Translations under genes and position numbers: made by a program
Part shown: one piece after another, positions 35,725-44,427 of the stretch
How the letters are laid out: every line of letters begins with the position of its first letter
Numbering within the stretch: the stretch's first letter is position 1
Notes under the pieces: generated by a model
What the model saw: only the letters and a program-made list of their open reading frames with translations
Databases searched by the model: none
What the model was told of the DNA's origin: nothing
DNA from: CAVRUD01 sp963849635
GTDB taxonomy: Bacteria > Chloroflexota > Chloroflexia > Thermomicrobiales > UBA6265
DNA length: 64,000 nucleotides
Assembly (NCBI GenBank): GCA_963849635.1
Contig: CAWKIA010000039.1
Coordinates: 62,001-126,000, forward strand
Direction of reading: 5' to 3'

Positions 35725-35786
35725 CCGGGCGAACGAACATTGCCTCCAAAGGGCCGTGTTGGACTACCCAATCAGTACTCGATGGT

Positions 35787-37652
35787 TCAGACGGAGCGAT
35801 TGGTGCTGTAGACGCGGTCGTCGCTTGTCAGTTCGACGCCAGACTGGACGAATGTCAGTGTCGCGACGCTGCCCGGGCGGACTGGAACCACGTGTGCTGG
35901 GGACTGGTCGGTGATAGCCGTACCGGTTGCGCCGTCCGGAGGGTCGAGCGTCTCCGCTGATCCGATGATCGCGGCGGCATCAACTGGTAGGTCATTCGGA
36001 TCGCTAACATCAGCCGCGACGATGAGCGCGGAGACCGGATCGACCCAGGTGAACAACTCAGCATGCTTCGCGGCTGAAACAATCGCAACTTGCGAGTTCT
36101 CCCGAGTAATCAGCGCTCGCCAGGCGAATGCGCTCGCGTCCGCATCGATCAAAAGTGACTCGACGATCACGGTAATCCGTCCATCGAGCGTGAAGCGGAT
36201 CGGGTTCCGGGGAAGTGTGGCTACCGATTCGAGACCGGAGTCCGCGGTGGGCCCGGCCCGCAGCGGATGGATTGCATAGGTTTCCGCGTTTGGGTACAGA
36301 TCGATTGCGGATGTGGGCACGTTGAGCGACTGACCTGATCCCGCGACCAGCAGGATGTCTGGCCGAGAACCTGGAGCAATAGCCACGCTGTCGTATGCGT
36401 TACCGAACGCGGTCCTGTCCGTGCCGGTGGCGATGAGTAACTCAGTTCGCCCGGTTGTGATCAGGATCGAAACATCGTCGCCGCTGCCGAGGATCTTGAC
36501 CCGATCGCCATCCGCCCGCATGAGCCTGACCGCGCCGACAGCAGCGCCGCATGATGCCGCCAGGAGGAGGAACGGGAGCCAGAGCCACAGGATTGTCCGG
36601 GCGCGGAAGAACCTCGGCATTGGCTCAACCTCTTCTATTCGTTCCTTCCAAGGTTTGCTTGCCGCTAGAGCGTGAATCCCAACCCGACGAGCCTGGACAT
36701 TCGAGCTCGGAGGCCGCGTGTGCGAGGGCACGGCATCGAGATCGGCATCGTCCGCTTCAGCTGCAACAATTGCAAGCGGCGGTGAAGGATTGGCGCGGAC
36801 GTTCCAGGCCGCGATAGCAGCGGCGAACGACCCCGCGGTGGGGAACCGCCGCGATGGATCTTTCTCCAGCGCCTGGAAGATCGCCGCGTCTACGCTTAGT
36901 GGAACTCCGGGCATGCGCAAGGAGGGCGGCGGCGGAGGGACGCGGACGTGCGCTGATGCGATCTCGGCAGGCGTGGCAGCGTGAAACGGGAGTGTGCCTG
37001 TTAGCATCTCATAGGCAATGATGCCCAGGCTATAGATGTCGGACGACGGCGTCGGTGGCAACCCATTGGCTTGCTCGGGCGAGACGAAGTGCTCCGGGAC
37101 GGGGCCATTTGCAATGCGAGGTTGTTCTGGTGCGGATTGCGCGTTGGCCCGGCCGACGTTGATGAGCTTGACCACGCCCGTTTGGGCGACGAGGACGTTC
37201 CATGGGGTGACGTTGCGGTGCACGATGCCGCGCTCGTGAGCGCAGTCGAGGCCGGCGGCCACCTGCTCGAGGAGCCCAGCGACATCGTCCGGGCCAAATG
37301 GACCTTCGTTCCTGATCACATCTTGGAGGGGCTCGCTCTCCAGATGCTCCATCACGACGTAAGGCGTGCCCGCGTCTTCGCCGAAATCCAGGATCTGGAC
37401 GATGTTTGGGTGGGTGAGTCCAGCTCCGACGGAGGCATCGCGGCCAAACTGCTCCCGTGCGGCGCGATCGGCAATGAGCTGCGGGCGTAGGGCCTTGACG
37501 GCGACTGGCCGGTCGGCGAGCAGGTCGTGGCCGAGGTAGACGACGGCCCTGGCCCCTTCGCCGATGCGTCGATCAATTCGATAGCGTCGGTTGACCGTCC
37601 GTTGCTCCACGTCAGTGCGGGCCTCCTGCTGCCTGATTCTAGGAGCGAGCAC
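35787..37652 (-). CDS. transmembrane Ser/Thr pseudokinase (PASTA-less PknB-like)
   Basis: This 621-residue protein has an N-terminal protein-kinase fold (about 24-290). The Gly loop is GEGARAVVYLG (31-41) and the VAVK lysine is K53. The HRD motif reads HRN (145-147) and the DFG motif reads NVG (165-167), so the catalytic and Mg-binding aspartates are both Asn. N152 and the DIYSLG Asp (D205) are kept. One membrane helix (about 352-378) is followed by an extracytoplasmic domain of about 240 residues of unknown fold. It is predicted to be a signalling scaffold or allosteric partner, not a kinase. A GTG at 37610 is an alternative start. Confidence 0.85.
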   Translation of the reverse strand: MLAPRIRQQEARTDVEQRTVNRRYRIDRRIGEGARAVVYLGHDLLADRPVAVKALRPQLIADRAAREQFGRDASVGAGLTHPNIVQILDFGEDAGTPYVVMEHLESEPLQDVIRNEGPFGPDDVAGLLEQVAAGLDCAHERGIVHRNVTPWNVLVAQTGVVKLINVGRANAQSAPEQPRIANGPVPEHFVSPEQANGLPPTPSSDIYSLGIIAYEMLTGTLPFHAATPAEIASAHVRVPPPPPSLRMPGVPLSVDAAIFQALEKDPSRRFPTAGSFAAAIAAWNVRANPSPPLAIVAAEADDADLDAVPSHTRPPSSNVQARRVGIHALAASKPWKERIEEVEPMPRFFRARTILWLWLPFLLLAASCGAAVGAVRLMRADGDRVKILGSGDDVSILITTGRTELLIATGTDRTAFGNAYDSVAIAPGSRPDILLVAGSGQSLNVPTSAIDLYPNAETYAIHPLRAGPTADSGLESVATLPRNPIRFTLDGRITVIVESLLIDADASAFAWRALITRENSQVAIVSAAKHAELFTWVDPVSALIVAADVSDPNDLPVDAAAIIGSAETLDPPDGATGTAITDQSPAHVVPVRPGSVATLTFVQSGVELTSDDRVYSTNRSV

Positions 37653-37705
37653 GAATATGCGTCAAACTTTGGGCAACTACGCAAATGCCGTGAACCAGCA
37701 CGATC

Positions 37706-38590
37706 TCACAACGGATAGGATCGACAGACGAAAACGGCGGCTTCCCCAACATACTGTGATACGAACGCGCGGGCAATCTGGTTGGCTTTGTGCTCCGTCG
37801 CGGCGACGGTGAAATGAGTGGGACCAGCTCCAGTGATGAATACGTGCGCGGCACCTGCATTCCGAAGGGCCAGGTTTACTTTTCGCAGCTCAGGCACCAG
37901 GTCGTAGAGCGGCCGCTCAAACGCGTTCCGGAGGAGCGCTGGGTCGAGTTGAAGTCCGGCGTCCAGTCGATTTGCCTGGGCAGCAACTTCCGCGCCGCTG
38001 CTGAAATCGGTTGGATCGAGCGCGCCAAACATCGCTGCTGTTTTGCGCTCAAATGGCAGTGCGTACTTCGGGAATACCACGACATGCCACACGTCTTGTG
38101 CCGGAAGTGGGCGCAGGTTATCGCCCCGGCCCTGGCCAAAGGCGCAGCCGCCGTGCAGGAAGAACGGGACATCGCTCCCAAGTCCTGTAGCAATTGTCAT
38201 AAGATCGTCAAGCGCGAGGCCAAGAGTCCAAAGCTTGTCGAGGCCACGGAGTGTCGCCGCCGCATTGCTACTGGCGCCCCCAAGTCCGGCGGCAATCGGG
38301 ATCGTTTTGCGCAGTTGGATCTCGACGGGGAGGGTGCAACCAGTCGCTGCGCGAACAACGTCGACCGCCTTGACGACAAGGTTATCCTGCGCCGCGAGTG
38401 CCGGATCCGTACTGGTGAAGCGGGTCAATGATGGTTCAGGAGCATGGTCTGGAACGCGCATTTCCAAGGTGTCGACGATGTCGATAGCCTGGAAAATGGT
38501 CACCAGGTTGTGAAAACCGTCTGGACGTCGACCAGTGATCGCCAGGCCAAGGTTGAGTTTCGCGGGCGCCTGAAGCGTCAGGGACGTCAT
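37706..38590 (-). CDS. ispE: 4-diphosphocytidyl-2-C-methyl-D-erythritol kinase
   Basis: This 294-residue GHMP kinase of the MEP isoprenoid pathway phosphorylates CDP-ME. The N-terminus is LTLQAPAKLNLGLAITGRRPDGFHNL, the ATP loop is PIAAGLGGASSNAAATL, and the C-terminal GAGPTHFTV is typical. The ATG at 38590 overlaps the rsmA stop (ATGA), which fixes the start better than the longer frame from 38638. It is the third gene of the selD-rsmA-ispE unit. rsmA next to ispE is a conserved bacterial pairing. Confidence 0.96.
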   Translation of the reverse strand: MTSLTLQAPAKLNLGLAITGRRPDGFHNLVTIFQAIDIVDTLEMRVPDHAPEPSLTRFTSTDPALAAQDNLVVKAVDVVRAATGCTLPVEIQLRKTIPIAAGLGGASSNAAATLRGLDKLWTLGLALDDLMTIATGLGSDVPFFLHGGCAFGQGRGDNLRPLPAQDVWHVVVFPKYALPFERKTAAMFGALDPTDFSSGAEVAAQANRLDAGLQLDPALLRNAFERPLYDLVPELRKVNLALRNAGAAHVFITGAGPTHFTVAATEHKANQIARAFVSQYVGEAAVFVCRSYPL

Positions 38591-39510
38591 TCCACCGACC
38601 GCAGCTCGGCGGGAGCGGCCAAGGTGACGCCAATCCAATCTTCGACAGTGAGTGTTTGCGCGCGGCGCATCGGATCGATGCCGGCATTCGTCAGCCAGGA
38701 CGATACCGACGCTTTTGGCAGATCGAGCTGGGCGCTGATTGAATTCGCGACCTGTTTACGCTTCTGCCGAAATCCGGCGTTGACGATCTTGAAGAAGAGA
38801 TCCCGGTCAGTTCCCAGCAGGAGTGGCTCAGGCCGAACCTCAAGGATCGCGACCGCCGATTCGACGCTTGGCGGCGGGATGAACACCGTCGGGGGCACAT
38901 GGAACGCGATGCGCGGTACCGAATAGAACTGCGTCGCGACCGACAGAATGGTCATGTTCGGTGGAGTGGCCACCAGTCGTTCCGCGACTTCGAGTTGCAG
39001 CATCACCGTAAGCTGAGTTGGTGCCTTGTCCGCCTCCAGAAACCGCCTGATAACCGCGGCGGCAACGCCGTATGGCAAGTTTGCCGTCAACCTGTATGCG
39101 GCAACGCCGGCAAGGACCGGTCCGAGGTCGATGCGCAATGCATCGCCGGAGTGGAGGCTAAATTTGGGGTTGAGGCCGAACTGACTGGTCAGATGGGCCG
39201 CCAGCATTCGGTCCAGTTCGATCGCGATGACGCGGCCGGACCGCAGGAGCAACTCATCGGTCAGGATGCCGAGGCCGGGACCCACCTCGACGACCGTATC
39301 ATCGGCGCCAATCCGGGCCGAGCGCACCATTCGCTGCACGATGCCCCGCTCGAACAGAAAGTTTTGGCCAAGCCCTTTGTTCGGCCTGATGCCCAGCCTG
39401 GTCATCAGCGCAGTCCATTCGCGGCGCGAGCTCGGGATGCTATTCGTGGGGGATGGTGCATCGGCGATGGCGGCTGGAGCCAACACACCTTCGGCGTCGA
39501 GGTCGCTCAT
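38587..39510 (-). CDS. rsmA: 16S rRNA (adenine1518-N6/adenine1519-N6)-dimethyltransferase
   Basis: This 307-residue KsgA/RsmA protein dimethylates two adenines at the 3' end of 16S rRNA. Motifs are GLGQNFLFERGIVQRMV, VEVGPGLGILTDELL (SAM), ANLPYGVAAAVIRRFLEA (NLPY target-base motif) and a C-terminal RQKRKQVANSI helix. The ATG at 39510 overlaps the selD stop by four bases, and the longer frame has 90 residues of low-complexity Arg-rich sequence. It lies between selD and ispE. Confidence 0.96.
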   Translation of the reverse strand: MSDLDAEGVLAPAAIADAPSPTNSIPSSRREWTALMTRLGIRPNKGLGQNFLFERGIVQRMVRSARIGADDTVVEVGPGLGILTDELLLRSGRVIAIELDRMLAAHLTSQFGLNPKFSLHSGDALRIDLGPVLAGVAAYRLTANLPYGVAAAVIRRFLEADKAPTQLTVMLQLEVAERLVATPPNMTILSVATQFYSVPRIAFHVPPTVFIPPPSVESAVAILEVRPEPLLLGTDRDLFFKIVNAGFRQKRKQVANSISAQLDLPKASVSSWLTNAGIDPMRRAQTLTVEDWIGVTLAAPAELRSVE

Positions 39511-40565
39511 GGCAGCAACGCGATTCCGGAACCCTCGGCTACTCGGCCTATTTCCCAGAGCGGTGCATCTGCCGCGGCGAACGCGGCCACTAACTCGGTC
39601 ACGTTTTTTCCCGCCACGGAAAGCAAGAGGGGGCCGGAGGTCTCTGGATCGAACATGAGGGAATCGACGAGGGGATCGACTCCTGGGGCAACCGTCACCC
39701 TTCCACCCTCGACCGTGGTGAAGTGTTCGCGGTTGCGCCGCATTCCGCCTGGCAGGAAGCCTGCCTCGGCGCACTCCCATGCTCCCGGCAGGAGCGGGAC
39801 ACGGTTGCCATCGATCTCCAGCCGGACGCCGCTCTTTGTCGCCATCTCCAAACCATGGCCGAGCAATCCGAAGCCAGTAATGTCGGTACAGGCGTTGACG
39901 CCGGCGTTCCGTGCCAACTCCGATGCCTGGCGGTTGAGTTGGAGCATGCTGTCGATCGCCGCCTGGGCTGCTTCCGCACTCGCCGCCTGATTCTTCATCG
40001 CGGTGGTGATGGCGCCGGTGCCCAGTGGCTTAGTGAGGAAGAGGCGGTCCCCGATCTTCGCTCCCGCTTTCGTCAGAATGTGGTCGGGATGGACGGTACC
40101 TGTCACGCACAGGCCATACTTTGGCTCCGGATCGGTGACGGTGTGGCCACCGGCGATCACGCCGCCAGCTTTAGCCATCGTGGCAGCTCCGCCCCGAAAG
40201 ATCTCGGCCAGAATCGAACCCGGCAGGTCGTCTGGAAAGGCGGCGATGTTGAGGGCGAAGAGCACATCGCCGCCCATCGCGTAGATGTCGCTAACGCTAT
40301 TGGCCGCGGCAATCGCGCCGTAGGTGTAAGGATCGTCGACGACGGGAGCAAAGAAATCGACTGTCTGGACGAGCGCCTGTGTAGCGGACATGCGGAATAC
40401 GGCCGCGTCGTCGCTGGTTTGCAGCCCGACGAGCAACTGTGGGTGAGAGTAGGATGAAAGCGCCGATTGACGCAGCACCTGCGCCAGGGCCCCAGGGCCC
40501 ATCTTCGACGCTCAGCCGGCTCCGCGTGCCAGCGTGGTCAAGCGGATCTCGTCTCGAGACTGCAC
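39507..40565 (-). CDS. selD: selenide, water dikinase SelD, with in-frame TGA read as selenocysteine
   Basis: SelD makes selenophosphate from selenide and ATP. The conventional frame starts at 40502 (MGPGALAQVL) and lacks the catalytic region. Upstream and in the same frame the sequence reads EIRLTTLARGAG, then TGA (40512-40514), then ASKMGPGALAQVL. This is the SelD active-site region with Sec in the Cys/Sec position. A GTG at 40565 has AAGGA seven bases upstream (40573-40577), giving a 352-residue protein with Sec18. The C-terminal part has GGDVLFALNIAAFP, DITGFGLLGHG and DPETSGPLLL. It is the first gene of the selD-rsmA-ispE operon. Decoding needs selA, selB and selC, which are not in the window. 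Confidence 0.92.
40487..40500 (-). other. possible bacterial SECIS hairpin after the selD TGA
   Basis: On the minus strand, GGGCC-CTGG-GGCCC can form a five-base-pair hairpin. Its loop begins 17 bases after the TGA, within the usual distance for a bacterial SECIS element. The stem is short and has no direct support beyond position. Confidence 0.35.
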
Positions 40566-40703
40566 TATTGCGTCCTTGCACGTACTGGGACCGGCCAGAG
40601 CGCCGGACCCATGACCCCGATCATAGAATTGTCGCCTCGATACCGTCAACGAACGCCACTTACCGGCAGGCGTCACAGACATTCGAACGGAGGGTTGATT
40701 TCC

Positions 40704-41051
40704 ATGGCAGACGATGCTCGCTACCTCCATCTCGTGCCCACGGAAAGTTGGGATCGGCAGAAGTCGGGCCCTACGTATGTGCCGGAGGCCTACGACAACG
40801 ATGGGTTCATCCATCTCACGATTGGTGAGGCGAACCTCATGGAGGTCGCGAACCGGTACTACAAACAGGATGCCCGAAATTACGTTGTCCTTGAGCTGGA
40901 CAAAGACCGAATCTCCGCTCAGGTTCAATTCGACGATGACTCCGGCCGGTATCCCCATGTCTACGGACCCCTGAACGTCGACGCCGTCGTTTCGGTCCGC
41001 CCTGTCAAGCGAGAGGAAGATGGGACCTTTCTCAGCATTGAGGAAACATAA
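40704..41051 (+). CDS. DUF952 family protein
   Basis: This 115-residue protein begins MADDARYLHLVPTESWDRQK. It contains the DUF952 hallmark YDNDGFIHLTIGEANLMEVANRYY, followed by DARNYVVLELDKDRI and the YPHVYGPLNVDAVVSV end. The fold is related to RNA 2'-phosphotransferase/ART-like proteins, but the function is unknown. CGGAGGG lies nine bases before the ATG at 40704, and the frame is open further upstream without conserved sequence. It is divergent from selD, with about 140 bases between the starts. Confidence 0.85.
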   Translation: MADDARYLHLVPTESWDRQKSGPTYVPEAYDNDGFIHLTIGEANLMEVANRYYKQDARNYVVLELDKDRISAQVQFDDDSGRYPHVYGPLNVDAVVSVRPVKREEDGTFLSIEET

Positions 41052-41109
41052 TCAAGCACATTGGTAACTATTGCGCATCGTGAAGTTGACCTGTAAGAGG
41101 AGTAGACCC

Positions 41110-42212
41110 TTGCTGCTCGTCGAATATCGGCGCCGTTCTTCCGCAGCGCTCGTGCTGGTTGTCGTGATGCTAGCAAGCGCACTGGCCTCAACCGGGGGAG
41201 TTACCGCGAGTCTCAAGCAAGCAGATTTCGGTTCTCCGGTGGCCAGCACTCCATCACCTGACGCTGTGACGTTCCCGGCCGATGATGGTCCGCACCCAGC
41301 GTCTATCGAATGGTGGTACTACACCGGTCATCTCTTTACCGAGACAGGCGAGCGCTATGGTTTCGAGTTTGTCGTCTTCAAGGGCGAGCAGCGCGGGGCC
41401 GTCGCTGGATACGCGTCTCATTTCGCAATGACCGACAACAAGCGCGGCACCTTTCAGTACGACCAGCGGCTTGTCCTTACCGGTGGCGACCCGCTGCCTC
41501 CCGCAAATGAGCCCGGGTTCGACCTGCGTGTCGGCGATTGGCGGATGTGGGGGAGCAACGGCAGCGACCGTCTCGTGGCCAGTCTTCCGGACTACGCCAT
41601 CGCCCTCACACTCGAACCGAATAAACCGCCCGCGCTCCACGACGGTGATGGTTACATCACGTACGGACGGGTGAATACACCTACTACTACTCGCGGACCC
41701 GCCTTGGCATTTCCGGCACGCTACAGATAGAAGGAAAGTCAGTGCCTGTGACGGGCGACGCGTGGATGGACCACCAGTGGGGATATTTCACGACGTTCGA
41801 TGGGGCGGGGTGGGATTGGTACGCGTTTCAACTCTCGGACGGCACGGATGTGATGCTCTACGTTGTTCCCGGAGTTGGAGACTCGCCTGCCTATCTGGAC
41901 GGGTCCATCGTCGGCCCCAGCGGCGAACTGACGGTCCTTGAGGCAGAAGACTTCACGATCACACCCACCGGAACCTGGACGAGCCCCGAAAGCGGGATCG
42001 AGTATCCCTCAGGTTGGCAGGTCGATGTGCCAAGAGTCGATCTTTCCCTAACGGTGATGCCCACCATTGTCGACCAGGAGATGGACACCTCGGCGACGAC
42101 GGGAGTAATTTATTGGGAAGGCGAGGTCGAAATCAGCGGAAGCCACGCCGATTCGCCTGTCACGGGCCTGGGCTACGTCGAACTCACCGGTTACGGCGAA
42201 CGATCAGAGTAG
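41110..42212 (+). pseudogene. secreted AttH/CrtC-like (hydroxyneurosporene synthase-like) protein, frameshifted in this sequence
   Basis: The TTG at 41110 has GAGGAG seven bases upstream. The N-terminus is a signal peptide (SSAALVLVVVMLASALAS). The body matches AttH/CrtC beta-barrel hydratase-like proteins: SIEWWYYTGHLFTETGERYG, ASHFAMTD, then VTGDAWMDHQWGYFTTF. The frame breaks near 41665-41680: the first frame ends at 41730, while YYYSRTRLGISGTLQIEG continues in another plus frame to 42212. One base must be added (or two removed) to join them. The protein would then have about 367 residues. A lipid- or carotenoid-like substrate is likely for the family but not shown here. Confidence 0.78.
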
Positions 42213-42293
42213 TTTGCCTGTGCCGGCGCGGGGTGATTCCGACCGCGTGGAGCTGGAGCGCCAGTCAGTGCTTTGAGACCATGCACACGACGC

Positions 42294-43103
42294 TCAGAGC
42301 ACCCAGGATGCTTGTGCGCGGGCATACCAGCGCCCGTTGCCGCGATCGATCTCAATCGGCACTCCGAAGCACTCGGAAATTGCGGGACCTGTCAGGATCT
42401 GATCCGCCACTCCTGAGGCGATCACGGCTCCCTTGCTGATCAGCAGGGCGTGGCTGGTGGTCGTGGGTAGTTCCTCAAGGTGGTGCGACACGAGCACGGT
42501 CGTGAGGTCGGGCTGGGCGGCTCTGAGGGCGTTCAACGACGCGAGCAGCGCTTCACGGGCCGGAAGGTCAAGACCGCTGGCGGGTTCATCGAGGAGCAGG
42601 ACCTCCGGCTGTGCCATGAGCGCCCGGGCCAGCCGGACTCGTTGACGCTCGCCCTGAGAACAAGTTCCAACCGTGTGGTCGGTCAATGCCGTTAGGCCGA
42701 AGAGCACTTCGAGCTCCTCGGCTCGGCATTCGTCGCTGACGTTGTAGCTCCCTGGCAGTAACCGGAGGGCGCCGGAGATCCCGGTAAGGATCACCTCGCG
42801 CACCGACATCCAGTCGTGCAGACGCAAACTGGGATTGACGATTCCAATCCGTCGACGCGTCGCCCGGACATCGATCTCACCCAATCGCCCGCCAAACAGA
42901 TCGACCGTGCCCGAACTGGGGAACCTGATCCCAGCGACCACCGCCAAGAGCGTGCTCTTCCCAGCTCCATTGGGCCCAAGGAGCGCCCAGTGCTCGCCGC
43001 GCTCGATCGTCCAATTGATATCACGGAGTAAATGGGCACCCTCGGCGGTCCAGACACGGACGTCGGAAAGGTGTACGACCTGGGTTTGCGCAGGTTGTCC
43101 CAC
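42294..43103 (-). CDS. ABC transporter ATP-binding protein (ModF/YlmA-like)
   Basis: This 269-residue ATPase has Walker A LLGPNGAGKSTLLAV, a signature that reads CSQGERQRVRLARALM (normally LSGGQ), Walker B PEVLLLDEPASGLDLPA and an H-loop LVSHHLEELP. The layout, with TCSQGERQR, is that of the ModF/YlmA-type ATPases found without membrane partners. The start is GTG, directly abutting the stop of the L,D-transpeptidase gene on the same strand. No permease gene is near, so the transported solute is unknown. Confidence 0.85.
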   Translation of the reverse strand: MGQPAQTQVVHLSDVRVWTAEGAHLLRDINWTIERGEHWALLGPNGAGKSTLLAVVAGIRFPSSGTVDLFGGRLGEIDVRATRRRIGIVNPSLRLHDWMSVREVILTGISGALRLLPGSYNVSDECRAEELEVLFGLTALTDHTVGTCSQGERQRVRLARALMAQPEVLLLDEPASGLDLPAREALLASLNALRAAQPDLTTVLVSHHLEELPTTTSHALLISKGAVIASGVADQILTGPAISECFGVPIEIDRGNGRWYARAQASWVL

Positions 43104-44303
43104 TTATTGAATCACTGAAACGGCGGTGCCAATTGGCGCCCAGTCGTACAGGAAGGAGGCGATATCGAGCGGAGCATTGACGCAGCCATGACTCATCGGA
43201 GTGCCGAAATTGTTGTGCCAGTAGGCGCCGTGGATGGCATTGCCCAGATTGTCGAAGTACATCACGTCGGGAACGTCCTCGACCCGGTAATACTCATCGG
43301 AGATCGTCCCTTCCATGGTCTGCACGTCGTACTTGGTCAACACCTGGAAGTAGCCCAGAGGCGTCTCGACGGCGGCGGTCTCGGCGGTACCGGTGCTGAC
43401 AAGCGTCGAGATCACCAACTCACTGTCTTCGTACGCCCACAGGGTCTGCTGGCCGAGGGAGATAACGATCTCTTTCCACGCGCCCTGTTGCGGACCCGGC
43501 CCCTGGCCGCTGTCTGCTCCAACCGCGGGTACGGCGATCTCCGGTTCTGGCGCGATGAAGAGCGATTCGTCATACCACGGAAGTTCATCGGGGGGATCGA
43601 TCCTGTCAGTGTCGAGCTTGAGTTGCTTGGCGACTTCTTCCCCAGCCGGGTGAATCTGCACGTCATCGGCTTGGGTCCAGGAAAGAATGCCGCTCTCAAA
43701 ATATTGGTAGGTAACGTTCTTCTCGCCGACAAACTCTTCGGAGATCGGATTGCCGAGCAAGATCTGCGCGTCTCCGGTCTCCCAAAAGTCGAGGAAGCCG
43801 TGACGTACGGTCTGATCAGTCGCTTCGACGTAGACGCAGCCAGACGACGAACTACCGCAATCATCCACTGACTGGAATGCGCGCCTCTGCTCTCTATCAA
43901 GAGCAGCAGCGGCGGTCTCACCGATCGGGACCATCTCGACCTGTTCGCCGGGTGGGTTATCTGGAAGGTACGCGATAGCGCCGTTCTCGAAGAATTGGAC
44001 GATGATCTCGTCCTTGCCCTCGTCGTCCTCTTGCGAATCCTGATCGCCGGGCAGTGCTGGTTCGAGTTCTGGCTGGGTGAACTCCTCAGTAATCGGATCG
44101 CCCAGAAGAAGTTGATGGGTCCGCCAGAAATCGAGGAAGAGTCCGTCAACCGTGTGGCCGGCCTCGTCGACGTAGACGGTCGATGGGGCGGACCAATCCT
44201 GGGCACTGGCGCCACTGCCAGCATTTGCCGAGAGGACCAGGGCAGTCGCCAAGACGAGTGCTGCCCCCACGCGGACGAGGGCAGCGGAAAGACGCAGGCT
44301 CAT
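43104..44303 (-). CDS. secreted L,D-transpeptidase with duplicated N-terminal module
   Basis: This 399-residue protein has a signal peptide (ALVRVGAALVLATALVLSANA). Two repeats of a module, LFLDFWRTHQLLLGDPITEEF and GFLDFWETGDAQILLGNPISEEF (about 55-78 and about 170-193), follow. The C-terminal YkuD domain has HGAYWHNNFGTPMSHGCVNAPLD, with catalytic His and Cys. It would cross-link peptidoglycan stem peptides at the cell surface. The repeat module recalls domains in other Chloroflexota secreted proteins. It is immediately followed by the ABC ATPase gene. Confidence 0.88.
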   Translation of the reverse strand: MSLRLSAALVRVGAALVLATALVLSANAGSGASAQDWSAPSTVYVDEAGHTVDGLFLDFWRTHQLLLGDPITEEFTQPELEPALPGDQDSQEDDEGKDEIIVQFFENGAIAYLPDNPPGEQVEMVPIGETAAAALDREQRRAFQSVDDCGSSSSGCVYVEATDQTVRHGFLDFWETGDAQILLGNPISEEFVGEKNVTYQYFESGILSWTQADDVQIHPAGEEVAKQLKLDTDRIDPPDELPWYDESLFIAPEPEIAVPAVGADSGQGPGPQQGAWKEIVISLGQQTLWAYEDSELVISTLVSTGTAETAAVETPLGYFQVLTKYDVQTMEGTISDEYYRVEDVPDVMYFDNLGNAIHGAYWHNNFGTPMSHGCVNAPLDIASFLYDWAPIGTAVSVIQ

Positions 44304-44427
44304 TCACGCATCTCCTGGACCGGCACGTGCGGGCGTGCGCCAGTATCATGTACGTTCACATCGATTGTGCTGTAAGCGATAATACCCTGAGTGCCGCCGA
44401 AAAAGCGCGGGCCAACATTTAACACAA

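Noticed and set aside
40512..40958. A 148-codon minus-strand frame upstream of the shortened selD
   Set aside because: It opens in a shadow of the DUF952 gene, and only its last codons before the TGA belong to selD. The start at 40565 with its own ribosome binding site explains the signal better.
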